A DNA stretch of 64,000 nt, taken from JAOUGY01 sp963785075. GTDB lineage: Bacteria > Actinomycetota > Acidimicrobiia > Spongiisociales > ZC4RG35. A program made the translations under genes and the position numbers. The number at the start of each line of letters is the position of its first letter. The first letter of the stretch is position 1. The notes below the pieces were generated by a model, which made no database searches, had not been told where the DNA came from, and was given only the letters and a program-made list of their open reading frames with translations. This document shows positions 27,416-36,502 of the stretch, in pieces. Where the stretch lies: contig CAWATW010000011.1 of assembly GCA_963785075.1 (NCBI GenBank), positions 1-64,000 of the forward strand, read 5' to 3'.

Positions 27416-28801
27416 GTGAGCGACTCGTCGTCGGCTGTCATCCCCGAGGGAGCCGGTCGCTTCTATCAGCATGGTTGGCACTCATGGAGCCCAACCGGGT
27501 GGCGCTCTCGTACCGTTCCGGTCCGGTACCCGGTCGTTGCCGAGCACCGCCGCCAGGCCACGGAGCCCACGCATCTCGACGATCCGCTCCCTGGAGGATC
27601 CGGTGTCGGGGCTGTGGAGACCGATCCGGGTCACGTGACGTTGGTCGGGGCCCGAGCGGTCGGAGGTTGGGTCACGGCGCACCCGGACCACTTGGTCGGA
27701 ACCGGTGCACGAGACTGGTATCGGGCCTGTGGGCCTGAGAGCGAGGTGTTCGCCAAGTACGCCCAACAACTCTCGGCCCAGCTCGGGGCTCGGACCGGGA
27801 ACTCAGGCCCGGTCTGGTGTTCTTGGTACTCGTACTACCGGGAGATCGCCGAGTCCACGCTGCGGGAGGTTCTCGCCGATATCGGCGATCTTCCTTTTGC
27901 GGTTTTCCAGATCGACGATGGGTGGCAACGCGCGAACGGAGACTGGCTCCCGAACGACCGATTCACCCGCGGTATGGGTTTCCTCGCCGACCAGGTCGAA
28001 GACACCGCACGCACCGCCGGCCTGTGGTTGGCACCGTTCCTCGCAGATGCCGACTCGGAGCTTGCTGGCCGGTACCCCGACATGCTGCTGTGTGACGCAG
28101 ACTCACGACCGATTGTTGCGGCCTCCAACTGGGGTCCGGACACCTACGCTCTCGACGTTGGCCGGTCCGACGTTCTCGAGTGGCTCGAAGAGCTCGTGCG
28201 GACGGTGGTGGGGTGGGGTTACCGGTACCTGAAGCTCGATTTCCTCTACGCCGGCGCCCTGCCACGTTCTCCCGAAGAGCGGTACGGGCGGGAGGATCGG
28301 TACCGGCGAGCCGTCGAGACCATTCGTGCCGCTGCCGGCGACGACGTCTACCTGCTGGCATGCGGCGCTCCGATCATCCCGTCGATCGGAGTCTTCGATG
28401 GCATCCGGGTTGGCCCCGATGTGTCACCGTACTGGGACAACGAAGATCGCACGGTCCATCTGGCAGACCGAGCCGGCCCGGGCACGGCCGATGCAATCAC
28501 GACGTCGCTCGGCCGTTTCTGGCTGCGATCGGTCATCGACATCGACCCCGACGTCGCATATTTCCGGTCGCGCCGTTGTCTTCTCACGCGCGAGCAGCAG
28601 ACCTACCTGGTCCAGCTCGGTCACGTGTGCGGGTCCCGGGGTACCTCGGATCCGCCCGCTTGGCTCGATGCCGGCGAGCGAGCGGCGCTCGAGTCGTTCC
28701 TCACCACGCGACCCACAGTCGAGCAAGTGGACAGATACCGGTTTCTCATCGACGGCGAGCTTGTCGACTTCACGCCGGTGGCGGAAGCCAGGCCATGGTG
28801 A
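27416..28801 (+). CDS. Alpha-galactosidase (GH36-type), short form
   Basis: 461 residues. Hydrolyses terminal alpha-galactosyl bonds. The (beta/alpha)8 barrel shows VWCSWYSYY, FQIDDGWQ, and YLKLDFLYAG with the nucleophile Asp275; the probable acid/base is Asp335 in GPDVSPYW. GH36 enzymes usually have about 700 residues with an N-terminal beta-sandwich; here only about 130 residues precede the barrel. No signal peptide, so it acts in the cytoplasm on imported sugars. GTG 27416 lies eight bases after the permease stop; the end overlaps the galT start. Confidence 0.85.
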   Translation: MSDSSSAVIPEGAGRFYQHGWHSWSPTGWRSRTVPVRYPVVAEHRRQATEPTHLDDPLPGGSGVGAVETDPGHVTLVGARAVGGWVTAHPDHLVGTGARDWYRACGPESEVFAKYAQQLSAQLGARTGNSGPVWCSWYSYYREIAESTLREVLADIGDLPFAVFQIDDGWQRANGDWLPNDRFTRGMGFLADQVEDTARTAGLWLAPFLADADSELAGRYPDMLLCDADSRPIVAASNWGPDTYALDVGRSDVLEWLEELVRTVVGWGYRYLKLDFLYAGALPRSPEERYGREDRYRRAVETIRAAAGDDVYLLACGAPIIPSIGVFDGIRVGPDVSPYWDNEDRTVHLADRAGPGTADAITTSLGRFWLRSVIDIDPDVAYFRSRRCLLTREQQTYLVQLGHVCGSRGTSDPPAWLDAGERAALESFLTTRPTVEQVDRYRFLIDGELVDFTPVAEARPW

Positions 28802-29841
28802 TCGATGGTCCCCACCGTCGGTTCAACCCTCTGCTCGGCGAATGGGTGCTGGTATCCGCCGGACGGACCGACCGCCCGTGGCAGGGAAGCCAGGAGTCCC
28901 CGCCCGCGGAGCTCCGGCCGTCGTACGATCCCGACTGCTACCTCTGCCCTGGCAACACCCGTGCGAGCGGTGAGACCAACCCCGCCTATCCCACAACGTT
29001 CGTCTTCACCAACGACTTCGCAGCATTGCGTCCCGACGTCCCAATCCAGCGGGTCAGCGACGGCCTGCTGAAGGCGGAGAGCGAGCCGGGCACCTGCCGG
29101 GTGATCTGCTACTCGCCCCGCCACGATCTCGACATGGCGGTCATGGGGGCCCACGATGTCCGGACGGTCGTCGACCTGTGGGCCGATCAGATCCACGAGT
29201 TGGCCGAGAAGTACCGCTGGGTGCAGGTTTTCGAGAACCGCGGCGCGACGATGGGAGCCTCGAATTCGCATCCCCACGGTCAGATCTGGGCGGGTATCGC
29301 CCTCCCAAACGAGCCAAGCCGCGAGGACGACCGGCTCCGGGCTCATCACGAAACGACCGGGTCGAACTTGATCGTCGACTACCTCGATCAGGAATCGGGA
29401 GGCGAGAGGGTGGTAGCCGAATCCGAAACCTGGGCCGCAGTGGTGCCGTTCTGGGCCGTGTGGCCCTTTGAGATACTCGTCGTGCCAAAGCGCCACGTTC
29501 GCTGGATGCCCGACCTCATGCCCGTAGAGCGAGACCACCTGGCTGAGATGCTCGCCGACGTGCTGCGTCGGTATGACAGGGTGTTCGATCATCCGTTCCC
29601 GTATTCGATGGGCTGGCACGGGGCGCCCACCCCGGTAGATGACCATTCACATTGGCAGCTCCACGCACACTTCTATCCTCCGCTGCTCCGGTCGGCCACG
29701 ATCCGCAAGCACATGGTCGGCTACGAGCTGCTTGCAGAGAAGCAGCGTGACGTCACCCCTGAGGTCGCTGCAGAGCGGCTCCGCGCGCTCGGCGGCGACG
29801 CCGATCCCACGAGTGGGCGCAGCGTCACCATGCTCCCGTGA
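28795..29841 (+). CDS. galT: Galactose-1-phosphate uridylyltransferase
   Basis: 348 residues. Exchanges UMP between UDP-glucose and galactose-1-phosphate in the Leloir pathway. The catalytic motif is NSHPHGQIWA with the nucleophile His161; Zn ligands are likely Cys48, Cys51 (DCYLCPG), His110 (YSPRH) and His159. C-terminal HWQLHAHFYPP carries the second His cluster. ATG 28795 overlaps the alpha-galactosidase stop by seven bases, so the two are coupled. galK and galE are not in the window. Confidence 0.93.
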   Translation: MVIDGPHRRFNPLLGEWVLVSAGRTDRPWQGSQESPPAELRPSYDPDCYLCPGNTRASGETNPAYPTTFVFTNDFAALRPDVPIQRVSDGLLKAESEPGTCRVICYSPRHDLDMAVMGAHDVRTVVDLWADQIHELAEKYRWVQVFENRGATMGASNSHPHGQIWAGIALPNEPSREDDRLRAHHETTGSNLIVDYLDQESGGERVVAESETWAAVVPFWAVWPFEILVVPKRHVRWMPDLMPVERDHLAEMLADVLRRYDRVFDHPFPYSMGWHGAPTPVDDHSHWQLHAHFYPPLLRSATIRKHMVGYELLAEKQRDVTPEVAAERLRALGGDADPTSGRSVTMLP

Positions 29842-29852
29842 TCCGGCGAAGG

Positions 29853-32585
29853 TCACAGCATTCGACCCGGGATGTCCTTGCGGGTCGGCGACAGAGATCC
29901 GGGGATGGGGCGGAGGTGGATGCGAGCATCGAGCACTGCCACACCGTCGCCCGGCGACAGCACCCTCACGGGTTCCAGGTCGATTTCCACCACCTGCGGG
30001 TGATGTTCGATGAGCGTGGAGACGCGGAGGATCAGATCGACGAGCGCTTCGCGATCACCTGGCGCGCTGCCTCTGTATCCGGACAGCACCTGGGCCGAGC
30101 GGACATCTGCGATCATCTCGCGAGCATCCAGATCCGTGAGCGGGTTTATGCGGTATGTGACATCGTGCATCAGCTCCACATATATGCCGCCCAGGCCGAA
30201 TACCACCAGCGGTCCGAATTGAGGGTCCTCCCGCATGCCCACGATGACATCGTGACCCCGCTCGAAATACTCCTGAACGAGCGCCCCTTCGGCGTCGTCG
30301 GCGGCCGACATGACCTGTCGAAATGCCGCGCCGACCGCCTCCGCACCCTCGACACCGAGGACGACCCCGCCAACGTCGGACTTGCAGGCCAACGTGGGTG
30401 AGACGACCTTCACCACCACCGGTCCGCCGAGTCGCTCCGACGCCTCGATGGCCTCTCGCTCGTCCTTCACCCACTCGGTTCGCGCGGTGCGGATCGAGTA
30501 GAGACCGAGCAGCTGCTCTGCAAGACCAGGTGCCATCGCACCGCCGCCCGGTCCCAGCCTGGCCAACTCACGCGTCAGCAGCTGTTCGGACTCCGTGCGC
30601 TCGATGTCGGTGAAGTGGATGTGCTCTCCCTCGGGCCGTTCACGCCAATCGTGGTATCCCGCAGCACGTCCGAGCGCGTCGGCTGCGGACTCCGGGTATG
30701 GGTAGACGGGGATTCGCCCTGAGCCACCTCTCATCGATGCCCGGGTGTCGGCCGAACCCATGAACACACCGAGCACCGGGATTCGCCGCCCGCCGGCCGC
30801 TGCGGCCTCGTCCACTGCCCTCGCCACGTCGTCGGTTCGCTTCGGATCGGTCGGGATGAAGGCCACGATCACCGCATCGACCTCGTTGCTCTCGAGCAGC
30901 AACGAGAGACAGGCCCGGTACGCCTCGGGATCGGCTGATCCGGACAGGTCGATCGGATTGCGGACGCCTGCAGCTCCGGGGGCGGCGGCGACGATTCGGC
31001 CACGGAGCTCGTCCGAGAGCAGAGGAACCTCGAGACCCGCACCGGCCAGTGCGTCCACCGCGAGCATCGCAGGCCCGGCGGCGTTGCTGAGGACCGCGGT
31101 TCTCCGCCCCTCCGGAAGTGGTTGATTGGCAAGAAGCGCGGTCACATCGAACAGCTCCTGGAGCGTTCGGCACTGGATCACGCCGGCCTGCCGGAACAAG
31201 GTGTCGACTGCGACATCCAGGTCGGCCAACCATCGGAACTCTCGTTCAGACGGAGGCCGGGCCACCGTCGAGCGCCCACCCTTGACCACCACGACCGGCT
31301 TCTTCCTACCCACGCGTTTGGTCAGGCGACCGAATCGCCGAGGATTGCCGAAGGACTCCACGTACAGCGTTATGACGTCGGTGGCAGGGTCGTCCTCCCA
31401 GTACAGCAACAGATCCATTGGTGACACGTCGGCCCGATCGCCGAGCGAGACGAACGTTGAGATACCGACGTTCAGCCGGGTCGCCTCCTCGAGCATCGCC
31501 AGACCGAGTGCTCCACTCTGGCTCGCCATGGAAACGGTGCCGGCCGGCGGGAAGGTGGGGCCGAACTGGCCATCGAGGCTGATCTTGTCGTCGGTGTTGA
31601 TGAGGCCCATGCAGTTCGGCCCGATGAGACGCATGCCGTGCCGGCGAGCGGCGGCAACCAGCGCCCGTTCGAGGGAGGTGTCGCCGTCATCACGGGACCG
31701 GAATCCCGACGAGATGATCACGACCCCCCGCACCCCCTTCTGCCCGCACTCTTCGACCAGCAGCGGCACCAGCGGCGCCGGAACCACGATGATCGCGAGA
31801 TCTATCGGATCGGGGATGTCCCGGATCGACGGGTACGCCTTCACCGCATGGACGAACGCGGCGTTCGGGTTCACCGGGTACACAGGCCCGGTGAACCCGC
31901 GCATGAGCACGTTGGTGAAGATCCGGCCGCCGATCGAGCGGTCGTTGCGACTTGCGCCGATCACGGCCACCGATCTCGGGTAGAGGATTGGCATCAGCGA
32001 GGCCGTCACGGCCCGCTTTTCGTGTTCCCACTCTGCGGCCTGGGCCTCCAACGAGTATTCGATAGGGAACTCGACCTCGTAGCAGCCTTCTTCCAGCTGA
32101 CGGGTCAGCCGATATCCGGAGTCGCGGAACAGCCGAAGCATCGCTCTGTTCTCAGAAAGGACGTAGGCCTCGAATGCCGTTATTCCCTTCAGCCGTGCGT
32201 AGACGGTGAGATGCTGCAGAAGGTGTGAGCCGATGCCCAGTCCTTGGAAGGCGTCCTCCACCAGGAACGCCACCTCGGCGACTCGACCGGTGCTCGAGCT
32301 CTTCTCGTGCATCACGTCGTACCGGCCAACCGCCACCATGTCCTCACCGTGAAGCGCGATGAATGCCATTCGGTCGTCGTAGTCCACGTTTGTGAAGTAG
32401 CGGAGTTCCTCAGGGCTCAGCTCTTTGCGAACCTGGAAGAAGCGAAAGTAGGAGCTTTGTGGGCCAACGTGTGCGATGAAGGCCCGCTCGCGCTCGGCGT
32501 CGTCGGGGCGAATCGGCCGGAGTTGGATGACGCGGCCATCACTCAACAGAACGTCGAACTCGAATTCCTTCGGATAGTCGGGCAC
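29853..32585 (-). CDS. GNAT acetyltransferase fused to NDP-forming acyl-CoA synthetase domains (Pat-like)
   Basis: 910 residues. Order: GNAT domain (about 15-175, acetyl-CoA loop QGLGIGSHLL at 114-123), CoA-binding Rossmann domain (about 195-330, SVAVIGASRNDRSIGG), succinyl-CoA-ligase-like domains (about 335-640, MASQSGALGLAML) and an ATP-grasp domain (about 680-900). This is the make-up of protein lysine acetyltransferases of the Pat/PatZ type, but with GNAT at the N-terminus as in many actinobacteria. The SHTG loop that carries the phosphorylated His in active ADP-forming synthetases is replaced by PPSEREF (about 444-450), so the synthetase part is probably regulatory. ATG 32585. Intact frame. 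Confidence 0.88.
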   Translation of the reverse strand: MPDYPKEFEFDVLLSDGRVIQLRPIRPDDAERERAFIAHVGPQSSYFRFFQVRKELSPEELRYFTNVDYDDRMAFIALHGEDMVAVGRYDVMHEKSSSTGRVAEVAFLVEDAFQGLGIGSHLLQHLTVYARLKGITAFEAYVLSENRAMLRLFRDSGYRLTRQLEEGCYEVEFPIEYSLEAQAAEWEHEKRAVTASLMPILYPRSVAVIGASRNDRSIGGRIFTNVLMRGFTGPVYPVNPNAAFVHAVKAYPSIRDIPDPIDLAIIVVPAPLVPLLVEECGQKGVRGVVIISSGFRSRDDGDTSLERALVAAARRHGMRLIGPNCMGLINTDDKISLDGQFGPTFPPAGTVSMASQSGALGLAMLEEATRLNVGISTFVSLGDRADVSPMDLLLYWEDDPATDVITLYVESFGNPRRFGRLTKRVGRKKPVVVVKGGRSTVARPPSEREFRWLADLDVAVDTLFRQAGVIQCRTLQELFDVTALLANQPLPEGRRTAVLSNAAGPAMLAVDALAGAGLEVPLLSDELRGRIVAAAPGAAGVRNPIDLSGSADPEAYRACLSLLLESNEVDAVIVAFIPTDPKRTDDVARAVDEAAAAGGRRIPVLGVFMGSADTRASMRGGSGRIPVYPYPESAADALGRAAGYHDWRERPEGEHIHFTDIERTESEQLLTRELARLGPGGGAMAPGLAEQLLGLYSIRTARTEWVKDEREAIEASERLGGPVVVKVVSPTLACKSDVGGVVLGVEGAEAVGAAFRQVMSAADDAEGALVQEYFERGHDVIVGMREDPQFGPLVVFGLGGIYVELMHDVTYRINPLTDLDAREMIADVRSAQVLSGYRGSAPGDREALVDLILRVSTLIEHHPQVVEIDLEPVRVLSPGDGVAVLDARIHLRPIPGSLSPTRKDIPGRML

Positions 32586-32778
32586 CTTGTCCTCTCGCAG
32601 GTCGACCGCGCCAATCTACGGTCGCTCAGAAGAGGTGGTTAGGGGCCAGCGACACATGAGGGTCGTGGTCTGCCGGGTTGACGTACTGGTCTTTGACGAC
32701 TTCCGGCTCTACGTGACCGAGTCTGCAATCGTGTCAGATGAGAAGACTTTACGACCGCAGCAACGAGAGGAGCGGGAC

Positions 32779-33522
32779 ATGGACACAGCGAGGCACGCCG
32801 GGAAACGGGCCGTGGTGACTGGAGCCGCTTCAGGCATCGGACGCGCTACTGCCATCCGACTGGCGCAAGAAGGAGCCGAGGTCATCGCCTGTGACGTATC
32901 GGAGGAGGGTCTCCACGTCGCGGCCGAGGCGCATGACGGCATCACCGTGATGCGGGCCGATGTCACGGCATCGGCGGATGTCGATCGCGTCGTGGAGGCG
33001 GCGGGACGGATCGACATACTCGCGAATGTCGCCGGGATCATGGATCACTTCCTCCCACTGGGTGAGGTCGACGATTCGACATGGGATCGAGTGCTCGCCG
33101 TCAACGTCACCGGCGTCATGAGACTGACGAGGGCCGCGCTTCCGCTCATGCAGGCGGAGGGGGGTGGCGCCGTGGTGACGGTGGCGTCCGAAGCCTCGCT
33201 CGGAGCAGGCGCTGCCGGAGTGGCGTACACGACCTCGAAGCACGCAGTGATCGGTCTCGTCCGGCATATCGCGTTCTTCTATGGGCCGTCGGGGATTCGT
33301 TCGAATGCGGTTCTTCCCGGGGGAGTCGAGACCGGCATCGGCACCACGGCCGAGCCTCGCAGCGGTTGGGCCATCGAGCGGGCACAGCTGAAGATGGCGA
33401 CGATGGGCCCAACGGCCCAACCGGATCAGGTGGCGTCGGTCATCTCGTGGCTGGGGAGTGACGAAGCTTCGAACGTGAATGGCGCACTGGTCACTTCGGA
33501 CGGTGGGTGGTCCGCAGCATGA
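32779..33522 (+). CDS. SDR family oxidoreductase
   Basis: 247 residues. Cofactor motif VTGAASGIGRATAIRL, acidic residue in ACDVSEEG (NAD preference), NVAG in ILANVAGIMD, catalytic Ser/Tyr/Lys in VASEASLGAG and YTTSKHA, and a C-terminal TSDGGWSAA. Resembles 3-oxoacyl-ACP reductase/FabG-like SDRs; the substrate is unknown. ATG 32779 follows GAGAGGAGCGGGAC. The 193 bases before it separate it from the divergent GNAT fusion gene. Confidence 0.87.
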   Translation: MDTARHAGKRAVVTGAASGIGRATAIRLAQEGAEVIACDVSEEGLHVAAEAHDGITVMRADVTASADVDRVVEAAGRIDILANVAGIMDHFLPLGEVDDSTWDRVLAVNVTGVMRLTRAALPLMQAEGGGAVVTVASEASLGAGAAGVAYTTSKHAVIGLVRHIAFFYGPSGIRSNAVLPGGVETGIGTTAEPRSGWAIERAQLKMATMGPTAQPDQVASVISWLGSDEASNVNGALVTSDGGWSAA

Positions 33523-33650
33523 CGCTCGAGTCGTCGCTCAGCCGGGAGCGCGTAACGGGGTCGTGACCTTCGGCAGTGGAAAACCCCGATCCCAAGTACC
33601 ACGTTGGGGTGAGCGAGCGGTGCCGTAGTTGGTTGCGGTAGGAGGTCGTG

Positions 33651-34580
33651 GTGGTTGAGGTGATCGACGACCGCCGGACGGTCGTGGCCGAACGGACCTT
33701 GCGAGTCGAAGGACTGCGCAAGCGCTATGGCGACGTGGTGGCGCTCGATGCCGCCTCCTTCTCCGTGGATCCGGGTCGAATCGTCGGCTTTCTCGGCCCG
33801 AACGGGGCCGGCAAGACGACGGCGATGCGTTGCATCCTGGGTCTCGTCGAACCCGACGCCGGCACGATCACGTTCGGCGCGGCACCGCTCGACGAGTCGA
33901 CACGACTCTCGTTCGGATACATGCCCGAGGAACGGGGGCTCTACCCGAAGATGCGTATCGGAGAACAGCTGTCGTACTTCGGACGACTCTCGGGCATGAC
34001 TCGTGACGACGCCCGCTCGGAATCTGTGTCGTGGCTGGAACGGTTTGGTCTCGGTGATCGCGCCTCTGCTCCGCTCGAGCAGTTGTCGCACGGCAACCAG
34101 CAGCGGGTGCAGCTCGCGGCGGCACTGATCCACAGACCCAAGATCGCGGTGCTCGACGAGCCTTTCGCCGGCCTCGATCCCATCGGTGTGCACACCATGT
34201 CCGGGGTTCTACGCGAGTTGTCGGCACACGGGACGGGTGTCCTGTTCTCGAGTCACCAGCTCGACCTCGTCGAGGACGTCTGTCAGGACGTCGTTGTCAT
34301 CGAGCGGGGTCGGGTCGTCCTCTCCGGCGTGCTCGACCAGTTGCGTGAGGCATCTCCCATCCGCCAGCTCGAGCTCGACGTCGACGGTCGTCCCTGGACA
34401 CGGCCCATGCTCGACAGCGCTCGAACCGAGGCCGTTGATGGCCACGTCGTGCATCTGGTGGACAAGGCGGTCGACCTCGACAGCATCCTCCGGGCCGCCG
34501 AGACCGATGGGAGGGTGACCCGCCTGCGGTTCGAGCCGCCCACGCTTTCGGATCTGTTCAGAGAGGCGGTGCGATCGTGA
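33651..34580 (+). CDS. ABC transporter ATP-binding protein, NatA-like
   Basis: About 309 residues. Walker A GPNGAGKTTAMR, signature LSHGNQQRVQLA (SHGN instead of SGG), Walker B IAVLDEPFAGLDP and SSHQLDLVEDVC are present. The SHGNQQ variant and the DUF4162-like C-terminus are typical of NatA and related ABC-2 ATPases that extrude Na+ or unknown cargo. GTG 33651 has GGAGG five bases upstream; GTG 33648 is next to it. Coupled by GTGA to the permease. Confidence 0.85.
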   Translation: MVEVIDDRRTVVAERTLRVEGLRKRYGDVVALDAASFSVDPGRIVGFLGPNGAGKTTAMRCILGLVEPDAGTITFGAAPLDESTRLSFGYMPEERGLYPKMRIGEQLSYFGRLSGMTRDDARSESVSWLERFGLGDRASAPLEQLSHGNQQRVQLAAALIHRPKIAVLDEPFAGLDPIGVHTMSGVLRELSAHGTGVLFSSHQLDLVEDVCQDVVVIERGRVVLSGVLDQLREASPIRQLELDVDGRPWTRPMLDSARTEAVDGHVVHLVDKAVDLDSILRAAETDGRVTRLRFEPPTLSDLFREAVRS

Positions 34581-35773
34581 ATGCTCTCCGTCAGGTGTTC
34601 GAGGTGGCACGACGCGACTTCCTCCAGCGGGCCCGTAGCAAAGCATTCCTCATCATGACGGTCGTCATCGTCGGTGCGATCTTTGGCCTGGCCCCGATTC
34701 TCGCCTCCGACATCGGGGACCCGTCGCCAACATCGATCGGCGTGACCGGCGTGGTTCCCGTCGGCTTCGGGGATCGGCTCGCTGTGATCTCAGAGTCGAT
34801 GGATTTCGAGACCGAGGTACAGAGCTTCGAATCGCTCGATGCCGGTGAAGAAGCGCTCGAGTCGGGCGACGTCGATGCCCTGCTGGTGGATGGCGTGACG
34901 CTCGAGTTCGCCACTCAAAGGAATACCCGGATCTCAGGCTCCGTCGATCTCACTGTACAATCCATCGAGCGTGACGCCGCCCTCGCGGAGCTCGGAATGA
35001 CCGCGGCGGAGGCTTCCGCAATCCTCGCACCGTCGGGAATCGAAGAGCAGATCCTGTCACCCATCGACGTGGAGGAGATGCCCCGAAGGGTGGGCGCCTA
35101 CATCGGATCGATTCTGCTGTACATGGCGATTCTCATCTTCGGTCAGTTCATCATGCTCGGGGTGATGCAGGAAAAGCAGAGCAGGGTGGTCGAGGTGGTG
35201 CTGTCCAGGGTTCGGGCAGAATGGCTGTTGACCGGCAAGATCCTCGGCATCGGGCTGCTGGGTTTGTTGCAGCTCACCGTGATCGGGGGAGCCATAGTGG
35301 GCGCCCTCGTCATAGTCGGCCTTCCGGGGGTTGATCTCTCGATGTTGGGGGCATCCATTCTCATTCAGACCATCCTGTGGTTCCTGCTCGGTTTTGCCGT
35401 CTACTCGGTGCTCTACGGTGCGCTCGGCGCCACGGTGACCCGTCAGGAGGACTCGCAAGGAGCGGCGATGCTTCCTGTGATCCTGTTGCTCCCGGGCTAT
35501 CTGATCGCCATGACCGCGATCGAGTCTCCGCACAGTCTGGCCGCAGTCATCGGATCGTTCTTCCCCTTCACGGCGCCGATGGTGATGCCGGTGCGGGCCG
35601 CAACGGGCACGCTGCCAATGTGGCAGATACTGGTGTCGATCGGCCTGGTCGTGGTGACGACCATCTTTGTGATCAAGTTGGGTGCCCGGATATATCGCGG
35701 TGCGGTGCTCTCGATCGGAGCAAAAGTCAAGATCCGAGACGCCCTCCGATCCAGCGGACCGAAGGCGGCCTGA
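34577..35773 (+). CDS. ABC-2 permease, NatB-like
   Basis: 398 residues. An N-terminal helix (AFLIMTVVIVGAIFGLAPIL) is followed by a large extracytoplasmic domain of about 150 residues, then five or six helices including YIGSILLYMAILIFGQFIML, the QEKQSRVVEVVLSRVRAEWL loop that is characteristic of NatB/YhaP permeases, and FPFTAPMVMPVRAATG. Forms an exporter with the preceding ATPase. Cargo in this organism is unknown. Confidence 0.85.
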   Translation: MNALRQVFEVARRDFLQRARSKAFLIMTVVIVGAIFGLAPILASDIGDPSPTSIGVTGVVPVGFGDRLAVISESMDFETEVQSFESLDAGEEALESGDVDALLVDGVTLEFATQRNTRISGSVDLTVQSIERDAALAELGMTAAEASAILAPSGIEEQILSPIDVEEMPRRVGAYIGSILLYMAILIFGQFIMLGVMQEKQSRVVEVVLSRVRAEWLLTGKILGIGLLGLLQLTVIGGAIVGALVIVGLPGVDLSMLGASILIQTILWFLLGFAVYSVLYGALGATVTRQEDSQGAAMLPVILLLPGYLIAMTAIESPHSLAAVIGSFFPFTAPMVMPVRAATGTLPMWQILVSIGLVVVTTIFVIKLGARIYRGAVLSIGAKVKIRDALRSSGPKAA

Positions 35774-35812
35774 GTCCTGCGAAGCCGACCCTCGAGGGGT
35801 AGCCTCGGCGGG

Positions 35813-36316
35813 GTGGATCTGTCCGTGCTTGATCAGATGTCGATAAACGTGGAAGGTCCGGTGACCGTCGAGGTGTTCACGCTCGTACGATCGGATGACC
35901 AGGTACTGCTGACGGGGCCGTGCGGGGCTGCACCGTGGCTCATCGAGGCAGGGCCGGGGGAGCATCCGCTCGAGACGGCGCGGCGGATCGTCGAAGGCGC
36001 ATTGGACGGCTTGCTGCTGATGCACTCCACATCGTGGAGATATGAGCGCGACGCCGTCGTATTGAGCTTCGTGGCGGTCATCGACGGAGCCACCCTTGGT
36101 GACATGGAGGCTCAGGTGGTTGGTCGGTCGGAACTCGCACGCGGTGGAACGCACGCTGCTCCGGTCGACGTTACCTTCGAACAGGTCGTGGAACACGGTT
36201 TGCGCCACTTGTCGTGGCTCACGCGAGACGACGACGTGGTGCGCGCAGCGCTCGATTCGGAATGGCAGCATCTGTTGAACGGCTGGATTCCGGAGCCTTT
36301 CCGGCAACTGCCCTGA
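35813..36316 (+). CDS. Nudix-like protein without a Nudix box
   Basis: 167 residues. The pattern VEVFTLVRSDDQVLLTGPCG, GPGEHPLETARRIVEGALDG and VVLSFVAVIDG has the order of a Nudix fold, but the catalytic REUXEE residues are missing, so hydrolase activity is doubtful. GTG 35813 lies eight bases after TAGCCT (35800-35805), a possible -10 box, with no Shine-Dalgarno, so the gene may be leaderless. Followed after 13 bases by the DUF1059 gene on the same strand. Confidence 0.5.
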   Translation: MDLSVLDQMSINVEGPVTVEVFTLVRSDDQVLLTGPCGAAPWLIEAGPGEHPLETARRIVEGALDGLLLMHSTSWRYERDAVVLSFVAVIDGATLGDMEAQVVGRSELARGGTHAAPVDVTFEQVVEHGLRHLSWLTRDDDVVRAALDSEWQHLLNGWIPEPFRQLP

Positions 36317-36329
36317 ACGAGGAGAAGAC

Positions 36330-36491
36330 ATGAGCTCATGGAAGATCGCATGTGCCTGTGGATGGGAGACGACCGGGACCGAGAACGAGGTCGTTGCTGC
36401 CACTCGAGAGCACGGGCGCACGCTTCACAACATGGACCTCGACCACAGCCAGGCGATGGCGATGGCGGTGCCCGTCGACTCTGAAACCTGA
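36330..36491 (+). CDS. DUF1059 small protein
   Basis: 53 residues, too short for most gene finders. WKIACACGWETTGTENEVVA followed by EHGRTLHNMD matches DUF1059, small proteins with a paired Cys (Cys8, Cys10) and a conserved His pair (His28, His33) suggestive of a metal site. ATG 36330 follows GGAGAAGAC. It ends 11 bases before the 3' end of the convergent heliorhodopsin gene. Function unknown. Confidence 0.75.
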   Translation: MSSWKIACACGWETTGTENEVVAATREHGRTLHNMDLDHSQAMAMAVPVDSET

Positions 36492-36502
36492 TCGACCTCG
36501 GG

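Noticed and set aside
35057..36421. A 454-codon minus-strand frame under the NatB permease and Nudix-like gene
   Set aside because: Low-complexity Arg/His/Gln sequence, no ribosome site, overlaps good plus-strand genes.
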